A stretch of 64,000 nucleotides of DNA, taken from CAZOOW01 sp964581535 (GTDB lineage: Bacteria > Patescibacteriota > Saccharimonadia > Saccharimonadales > Saccharimonadaceae). Positions 58,665 to 64,000 of the stretch are shown in pieces (position 1 is the first letter of the stretch; every line of letters begins with the position of its first letter). The stretch is taken from assembly GCA_964581535.1 (NCBI GenBank), contig CAZOOW010000005.1, positions 1-64,000 on the forward strand, read 5' to 3'. The notes below the pieces were generated by a model that had not been told where the DNA came from, ran no database searches, and worked only from the letters and a program-made list of their open reading frames with translations. The position numbers and the translations under genes are program-made.

Positions 58665-59858
58665 ATGCCAAATCGTGCAGAGCTATTGAAAACAAGGCAA
58701 GAGAAGCTAGCCGAACTCGAACGTCGAAATCCATTAAATGGTAGAAAAGGCTTTGCCTTTGGGTTTTGGATGGCCGTGATGGGAATCAGTGCAGGTATGC
58801 TTGGACTTTCGTTGTACGGTAAGAACGAAATTTTAGAAGAAAACCTGCTGCTAGTTGGGTTGATAGCTGCAATATTTTTGATTATCGCATCTGCGCTATT
58901 TATGAAGTTGCTGTTAGGCATTGTGAACTGGCTCAAAGAAGAAAAAAAATGGTGGTTTTCTGATCGACTTCTCTCAAATAGAAAAGATGATTCGAACGTA
59001 CCTGATGAGCTAAAAGAATTATGGGATGTTCGTCACGAGAATAATGCTGAAATATCCGCGATAGGCCTCAGAATGATGAGCACGCCTATGTATAACACCA
59101 GAAGTCCGTTATTTTTTAACTATCTTGTCGCATCTATAGGAGGAGCAATAATAGTATCGATAGTTGCCGTTATTGCACTCGTGACAATAATTAATGCATT
59201 ACGCGATGGGAATACACTAGCACTGGTTATCTCATCGCTTGTTTTTTTAATGACCTCGCTGGTAATGGGCGTGTACTACTGGTCGATAATAAAGTCTGAA
59301 AGTGTCTATGGCTCAAACAAGTTCGAACTGTACGAATTAGGGGTTTACCCTCTCCGTAAAGGCAATCTAGTAGGAGAGCGTTCGACCGGATTGTTCAACT
59401 TCGTATTTACTCCATCGTCGGTTTTTGCTCTTCTGGTACTTATAGCACTACTCGGAACGATATATTTACGATTCAGATATGAGGATAATGCATATCTTCT
59501 ACCGCTGTTCTTTGTCTGTTTGCTCGGACTTATCTTTTTCTATACTCATAGACAACGGACAATCCCTCTTGTCGTCGATGATATAAATGAAAAACGATCT
59601 TTGCTCAGTATGCCAGCAGTTAGAATCAATAGCTTTGTCAAAGACGATAAGCTGATTATCCAACCACAAGGAAGGCTTCACGAGACGCTAACCCTATCCC
59701 GTAACGAGATCAGTGGTTTAATAAATGTCAGGGGGGCGCAACTACTGTCCCCAATGGCGGTTGCAGTTTTAGGTAGAGATGACGTTCGTGTTATTGTTTC
59801 TGGAAACAAAGCATCGAAACAAATTATCACGTGGTATGAAAACGGTGGGAAACAGTGA
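58665..59858 (+). CDS. Polytopic membrane protein, unknown function
   Basis: 397 residues, no family recognised. About six membrane segments: two near the N-terminus (FAFGFWMAVMGISAGMLGLS, LLLVGLIAAIFLIIASALFM), two at about residues 150-210, and two at about residues 245-290 (FALLVLIALLGTIYLRF, LPLFFVCLLGLIFFYTH). The C-terminal 100 residues are soluble and beta-rich (DKLIIQPQGRLHETLTLSRN), resembling a PH-like domain. CGGAGGATAA provides the ribosome-binding site. It overlaps the next gene by 4 nt and the pair precedes lemA-htpX. Confidence 0.75.
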   Translation: MPNRAELLKTRQEKLAELERRNPLNGRKGFAFGFWMAVMGISAGMLGLSLYGKNEILEENLLLVGLIAAIFLIIASALFMKLLLGIVNWLKEEKKWWFSDRLLSNRKDDSNVPDELKELWDVRHENNAEISAIGLRMMSTPMYNTRSPLFFNYLVASIGGAIIVSIVAVIALVTIINALRDGNTLALVISSLVFLMTSLVMGVYYWSIIKSESVYGSNKFELYELGVYPLRKGNLVGERSTGLFNFVFTPSSVFALLVLIALLGTIYLRFRYEDNAYLLPLFFVCLLGLIFFYTHRQRTIPLVVDDINEKRSLLSMPAVRINSFVKDDKLIIQPQGRLHETLTLSRNEISGLINVRGAQLLSPMAVAVLGRDDVRVIVSGNKASKQIITWYENGGKQ

Positions 59859-60397
59859 GCAAAGCAACCCCATTTTGGGGTGGGCTTTTGATTTTTTTCA
59901 TAGCGCTCGCCTTTTACCGACTTGCGAATTCTGATCTATATACGAATCTGTTTACGCTTATTGGAGTGCTGTTAATAGTTCCGCCGATTGTATTTTTTGT
60001 GTGGCGCACTACGAAGCGCATGGAGAAACGACTGGTTGAGTCCAGAAAAACCTTTCCATTATCATATCTGATCGCTTCATCGTCGTTTGCGGGAGCTTTA
60101 ATTCTGACTGCTGACAAAGAATTCATAAAGCTATGGGCGGAAAACGATGGAAAGTTGAAAGAATTGTATTCGGAGAGAAAAGATGCTTTACGGTTAGAGA
60201 ATGCGACAGTATCGCTTTCGCCGGTTGTGAAGCGCCAAGGCCTGTACCTGTTTAAAAAAGACAGTCCGCTAGAAGGTTTCGCCTTTGCTATCCTTAAGGA
60301 TAAACTGTCAATAACTTTTCCAACGTTGAAAGATGATGAGCTTAAACGAGTCAAGCAAGCAATAACTGGTGTCGACGAGACGACAAAAACTTCTTAA
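59855..60397 (+). CDS. Membrane protein with PH-like C-terminus, unknown function
   Basis: 180 residues, no family recognised. Two N-terminal membrane segments (FWGGLLIFFIALAFYRLANS and NLFTLIGVLLIVPPIVFFVW), then a soluble domain (LSPVVKRQGLYLFKKDSPLE, FAFAILKDKLSITFPTLKDD). The GTG start overlaps the upstream stop (GTGA). The pairing and similar topology suggest it acts together with the preceding protein. Confidence 0.72.
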   Translation: MSKATPFWGGLLIFFIALAFYRLANSDLYTNLFTLIGVLLIVPPIVFFVWRTTKRMEKRLVESRKTFPLSYLIASSSFAGALILTADKEFIKLWAENDGKLKELYSERKDALRLENATVSLSPVVKRQGLYLFKKDSPLEGFAFAILKDKLSITFPTLKDDELKRVKQAITGVDETTKTS

Positions 60398-60479
60398 TAT
60401 TAGTCCCTATAACTTGGGAAAAATGATTGGTATTCGAACCGTTAACAGCTATAATTAATAGTATAAAAAGGGGAGAAAA

Positions 60480-61046
60480 ATGGATATATTAGTATGGATT
60501 ATTGTAGGTTTAGCCGTTATCGGAGTGCTCTTTCTGTGGGTTACTTATAACGGACTGGTTAAGTTGCGAGTGCGTGTTGAAGAAGCGTGGAGCGATATCA
60601 CGGTACAGTTGAAGCGTCGGGCGGATTTAATACCCAACCTGATCGAAACCGTAAAGGGCTATGCTGCTCATGAAAAACAAGTCTTCGACGATGTTACAAA
60701 AGCGAGGACTGAGGTTCTGAGCGCGACAACAAAAGGTCCCGAGGCAACAGCTAAAGCTGAAAATCAGTTCGAAGTTGCCCTGAAGAGTTTGTTCGCCGTC
60801 GCAGAGGCCTATCCACAGCTGCGTGCGAGTGAGAATTTTCAGCAATTGCAAAATGAGTTAGTTGACACGGAAGATAAAATCCAAGCATCGCGGCGTTTTT
60901 ATAACGGTGGAGTTCGAGACTTAAACACGAAAGTCCAGCAGTTCCCGAGTAATATTATCGCCGGTATGTTTGGTTTCGCTAACAAAGAGTTTTTCGAAGT
61001 AGAGGACATGGCCTCAGTAGACAAGCCTGTTGAGGCAAAGTTCTAG
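60480..61046 (+). CDS. lemA: LemA family protein
   Basis: 188 residues: an N-terminal membrane segment (LVWIIVGLAVIGVLFLWVTY), then the LemA helical bundle beginning VRVEEAWSDITVQLKRRADLIPNLIETVKGYA and containing NELVDTEDKIQASRRFYN and FPSNIIAGMFGF. Function is not settled; LemA commonly accompanies the HtpX protease as here (10 nt gap). AAGGGGAGAAAA precedes the ATG. Confidence 0.95.
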   Translation: MDILVWIIVGLAVIGVLFLWVTYNGLVKLRVRVEEAWSDITVQLKRRADLIPNLIETVKGYAAHEKQVFDDVTKARTEVLSATTKGPEATAKAENQFEVALKSLFAVAEAYPQLRASENFQQLQNELVDTEDKIQASRRFYNGGVRDLNTKVQQFPSNIIAGMFGFANKEFFEVEDMASVDKPVEAKF

Positions 61047-61055
61047 GGTAGCTAT

Positions 61056-61934
61056 ATGTACGGCGCAGTCGCGGCAAACAAACGCAACACGATACTCATA
61101 ATCGTTCTTTTTATCGCCATCATTGCTGGGCTAGGATGGGTGTTTAGCGCTGTCTATGGCAGTACTGGCATCTTTTGGGGAGCTCTGGTCGGCGGGGCGG
61201 TTTATGCCCTCGTCCAATATTTTGCAGCGGCAAAACTTGCACTTGCGATGAATGGGGCTAAAGAGATCCAAAAAAATGATAACTCGCGACTCTATCGTAT
61301 CGTTGAGAATCTAGCGATTACAAACGGTATGCCGATGCCAAAAGTGTATGTTGTAGATGACCCCGCGCCCAATGCATTTGCGACCGGACGCGATCCGGAG
61401 CATGCTCATGTTGCAGCAACGACCGGTATTTTGGATTTGATGAGCGATCGAGAACTGGAGGCGGTCATGGCACATGAGATGGGCCATGTACAGAACTATG
61501 ATATCCGGGTGATGATGATTGTTTTCGGACTAGTGAGTGCTATCGGTATCATCGCTGACATGCTTACGAGGATGATGTGGTTTGGTGGCAATGATGAGAA
61601 TCGACCTTCAAGTCCTATCTTTCTCGTGCTAGCTGTTGTTGCTGCAATCGTATCGCCACTCGTCGCCATGCTGGTACAGGCAGCTGTTTCTAGGCAACGC
61701 GAGTACCTCGCAGATGCAACGGGAGCAATGACGACACGTGATCCAGAAGGTCTAGCAAGTGCTCTAGAAAAACTAGGGTCGGTCGGGACAGCAACGAAAC
61801 GTCAAAACCCATCGACTGCACATCTTTTCTTTGCTAATCCCCTGAAACCTTCAGCCATTTTGCAGGCCTTTAGCACGCACCCGGCTATCGAACAACGTGT
61901 GGCAAGACTTCGAGGAATGGAAAACAAGTTTTGA
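61056..61934 (+). CDS. htpX: HtpX-type membrane zinc metalloprotease (M48)
   Basis: Degrades misfolded membrane proteins. The 292-residue protein has two N-terminal membrane segments, the zinc motif AVMAHEMGHVQNYD (HEMGH, about residue 142), two further membrane segments, and the third ligand in SRQREYLADATGAM (Glu, about residue 215). Length is typical. Operon with lemA; the next gene starts 1 nt after the stop. Confidence 0.95.
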   Translation: MYGAVAANKRNTILIIVLFIAIIAGLGWVFSAVYGSTGIFWGALVGGAVYALVQYFAAAKLALAMNGAKEIQKNDNSRLYRIVENLAITNGMPMPKVYVVDDPAPNAFATGRDPEHAHVAATTGILDLMSDRELEAVMAHEMGHVQNYDIRVMMIVFGLVSAIGIIADMLTRMMWFGGNDENRPSSPIFLVLAVVAAIVSPLVAMLVQAAVSRQREYLADATGAMTTRDPEGLASALEKLGSVGTATKRQNPSTAHLFFANPLKPSAILQAFSTHPAIEQRVARLRGMENKF

Positions 61935-61935
61935 T

Positions 61936-62952
61936 ATGCCAAAACACAAGAAGAAAAAAACTCGCCACAACTCTTTTTTTGGAAATATAAAAAATAGAAT
62001 GGCGGATTTTGTTTCAGCGTCGCCGCATCGGTCGTTTAGAAAAACTGATCGCAGGTATGTACCAAAACCAGTTAAGCTGCCCAGTTACATCCGATTTACC
62101 CGTGAAGTCCTCGATCTTATACGTACGCATCGGATGGTGTTTATTCGGCTTGGCCTCGTTATCTGGCTAGTGCTACTACTGATGGTTGGCTTTTCTCAAC
62201 AATCACGTTATTTAGAGATAAAAGAGGTTATTAGCGGTATTAGCGATCAGGTTGTTGGCGCTGAAGCACGTAAACCTTTAGAACTAGGTGCAACACTGAC
62301 ATCAATATTCTCGGGCTCGCTTAACTCATCCCTGTCAGAGAGCCAACAGATATATATGGTAATTTTGTATATTTTTGTGTGGCTAGCGGTTGTTTGGTTA
62401 CTCCGTCATGCTATGGCTGGAACGAAAGTAGGCGCTCGAGACGCACTTTATAATGCCGGTGCACCCATCCTGCCAACACTGATCATCTTCTTTGTTGGAT
62501 CCTTGCAGTTACTCCCTGGTGCAGTTGCACTCTCGATTTTTTCTGCCGCTCAACAAAGCGGCTTACTCAGCTCAGGGATTGAAGTAGCGGTATTCTTTCT
62601 TGTAGCCGTTCTTGCGCTCGTATTGTCGCTCTATTGGGTTGTTAGCACATTTTTTGCGGGGATTATCGTCACTATCCCAGGAACGTACCCTCTATCAGCG
62701 CTGCGTTCAGCGCGCAAGCTAGTGGTTGGGCAGCGACGGCAGATCCTTTTCAGGCTCGCTTGGCTCGGGTTAATTGTCACAGTTACTTTTGCCATTATTG
62801 CTCTGCCAGCGTTCCTTATAGACGAAGCGTTACATTTTTCGAATTATCCGTTTGTCTCAGCAGTTATCTTGTTTATGACAGTCAGCCTGCTGATGTTCTC
62901 GATTACTTACATCTACCTTCTATACAGGAAAATTATCGATGAGCGGAGTTAG
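61936..62952 (+). CDS. Polytopic membrane protein, unknown function
   Basis: 338 residues starting at ATG 61936, directly after htpX. A very basic N-terminus (PKHKKKKTRHNSFF) is followed by about six membrane segments (FIRLGLVIWLVLLLMVGFSQ, YMVILYIFVWLAVVWLLRH, TLIIFFVGSLQLLPGAVALS, EVAVFFLVAVLALVLSLYWV, LAWLGLIVTVTFAIIALPAF, VSAVILFMTVSLLMFSITYI). No family recognised. Overlaps the start of ligA by 14 nt. Confidence 0.75.
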   Translation: MPKHKKKKTRHNSFFGNIKNRMADFVSASPHRSFRKTDRRYVPKPVKLPSYIRFTREVLDLIRTHRMVFIRLGLVIWLVLLLMVGFSQQSRYLEIKEVISGISDQVVGAEARKPLELGATLTSIFSGSLNSSLSESQQIYMVILYIFVWLAVVWLLRHAMAGTKVGARDALYNAGAPILPTLIIFFVGSLQLLPGAVALSIFSAAQQSGLLSSGIEVAVFFLVAVLALVLSLYWVVSTFFAGIIVTIPGTYPLSALRSARKLVVGQRRQILFRLAWLGLIVTVTFAIIALPAFLIDEALHFSNYPFVSAVILFMTVSLLMFSITYIYLLYRKIIDERS

Positions 62953-64000
62953 TAAAGAGCGCTATGTCGAGTTGCTTAGGTTGCTTTCTAAGTATGCTTA
63001 CGAATATTACGTCCTTGATAATCCGTCGGTTGACGATGCAGTATATGATGCTCTTATCCATGAGGTAAAAGACTTTGAAGCTGCGCATCCCGATGAAATA
63101 AATCCAAATAGCCCAACTCAGCGTATTGCCGCAGTTGCTTTAGATAAATTTCAAAAAGTCACTCACCGTGTGCCAATGATCTCATTGAATGACGTCTTTA
63201 GCCGTGAGGATGTAGAGGCGTGGGTAAATCGAATAGACAAACTGTTACCTGGAACGAAGCACGAATTTTTCTGTGATATTAAAAAAGATGGCTTAGCGTG
63301 CTCACTTGTTTATAGTGACGGCGTCCTGACGCAAGCAGTGACGCGCGGCGATAGTCGAGTCGGCGAAGACGTCACGATGAACGTTCGGACAATAAAAAAT
63401 GTACCTCTGGAGCTACGCCATACAAAAAAAAGTGGCGTATTTATCAAAGGTCGTACCGAGATTCGCGGTGAGATTGTGATGAAAAAAAATGACTTTCAAG
63501 AGCTGAACCAGTCACGCGAAAAAGCCGGTCTGCCTATTTTTAAAAATCCGCGTAATCTCGCCGCCGGGACGATCCGGCAGCTCGATCCAAAGCTGGTTGG
63601 AGAGAGGCCACTGAGTTTTATTGGCTATGACTTACTGCGGGATGATTCTTCTGAAATCCCAACGAACATATTCGCATATGAGATGATGCGTGAACTTGGT
63701 GTCAATGCGTCACCTGAGTGCGCTGTTTTCTCATCACTTGAGCAGGTTATGCATTATGTCGATGAATGGTCGGAAAAACGACATGAGCTGCCATATGTTA
63801 CAGACGGACTGGTGATTAAACTAAATGACCGAGCGCTGTACGAAAAACTCGGTTCGGTTGGGAAAAATCCACGCGGTGCCGTCGCATACAAATATGCCGC
63901 CGAGCAGGGGACGACAGTCGTAAAAGACATTGTTATTTCAATCGGCAGGACTGGTGCGGCGACGCCGGTTGCAGTATTCTACCCCGTAAATGTCGCTGGA
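62939..64000 (+). CDS. ligA: NAD-dependent DNA ligase (partial, runs off the window)
   Basis: Seals nicks in replication and repair. The first 354 residues are visible. The N-terminal Ia domain reads YEYYVLDNPSVDDAVYDALI and PNSPTQRI. The adenylation domain has KKDG in FCDIKKDGLACSL (KxDG, with the nucleotide-accepting Lys), GVLTQAVTRGDSRVGEDVT, IRGEIVMKK and NPRNLAAGTIRQLDP. The OB, zinc, HhH and BRCT domains lie beyond 64000. It starts inside the end of the previous membrane-protein gene. Confidence 0.95.
   Translation, partial: MSGVSKERYVELLRLLSKYAYEYYVLDNPSVDDAVYDALIHEVKDFEAAHPDEINPNSPTQRIAAVALDKFQKVTHRVPMISLNDVFSREDVEAWVNRIDKLLPGTKHEFFCDIKKDGLACSLVYSDGVLTQAVTRGDSRVGEDVTMNVRTIKNVPLELRHTKKSGVFIKGRTEIRGEIVMKKNDFQELNQSREKAGLPIFKNPRNLAAGTIRQLDPKLVGERPLSFIGYDLLRDDSSEIPTNIFAYEMMRELGVNASPECAVFSSLEQVMHYVDEWSEKRHELPYVTDGLVIKLNDRALYEKLGSVGKNPRGAVAYKYAAEQGTTVVKDIVISIGRTGAATPVAVFYPVNVAG

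Overview
The window reads as a chromosomal stretch of a reduced, host-dependent bacterium of the Candidate Phyla Radiation, most likely Saccharibacteria (TM7). That placement is inference: genes are densely packed, lower glycolysis is present but no amino-acid biosynthesis, AlaRS and the Nudix/PaaX proteins are small, five peptidoglycan-active exoproteins are encoded, and UGA is an ordinary stop (so it is not a code-25 Gracilibacteria-type genome). Base composition is moderate except for one sharply GC-rich gene.

Layout. 0-5 kb: pyk, pgk, tpiA and an acidic tail-anchored protein. 5-12.6 kb: PcrA helicase, a Nudix hydrolase, then rpfB-rsmA-laccase-domain-metG-tatD, a neighbourhood recalling metG-tatD-rpfB/yabE-ksgA of Actinobacteria and Firmicutes. 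12.6-18.5 kb: two small unknowns, cysteine desulfurase, a DUF218 protein, mnmA and a short alaS. 18.5-24.4 kb: ftsA-like gene, large membrane protein, ruvX, mltG and a LysM-CHAP hydrolase with a structured leader. 24.6-27.3 kb: obgE, then about 800 bp without a protein gene that looks like one large structured RNA, then a PaaX-like regulator. 27.4-36.1 kb: sbcB, uvrA, dedA, rplY, trhO and two peptidoglycan hydrolases. 36.2-38.9 kb: a surface protein and a foreign, GC-rich secreted-protein gene inside nested inverted repeats. 39-46.4 kb: uvrC, pepP, a holin-like protein, secG, a peptide-binding protein and an FAD oxidase. 46.5-56 kb: ECF sigma/anti-sigma pair, typA, HD and Nudix-like proteins, a secreted HNH nuclease, rarA, ddl, SPFH and DUF202 proteins. 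56-64 kb: a tRNA cluster, yjjX, lemA, htpX and the first part of ligA.

Functional themes. DNA repair is heavily represented (uvrA, uvrC, pcrA, ruvX, rarA, sbcB, ligA). Envelope remodelling is the second theme (RpfB, MltG, LysM-CHAP, CHAP, glucosaminidase, Ddl), which fits an epibiont living on another bacterium's wall. Seven tRNA genes are present (three Leu, Val, Phe, Cys, Gly).

The strongest unexplained signals are: (i) the large RNA at 25.94-26.72 kb, with a consensus promoter, a 14-bp helix joining its ends, an intrinsic terminator and three tiny SD-led ORFs; (ii) a genome style in which a -10 box lies only 6-11 nt before the start codon of about 19 first genes, implying leaderless mRNAs; (iii) the GC-rich cassette bounded by perfect 19-bp inverted repeats; (iv) tRNA-Gly and tRNA-Cys with non-canonical elbow nucleotides.
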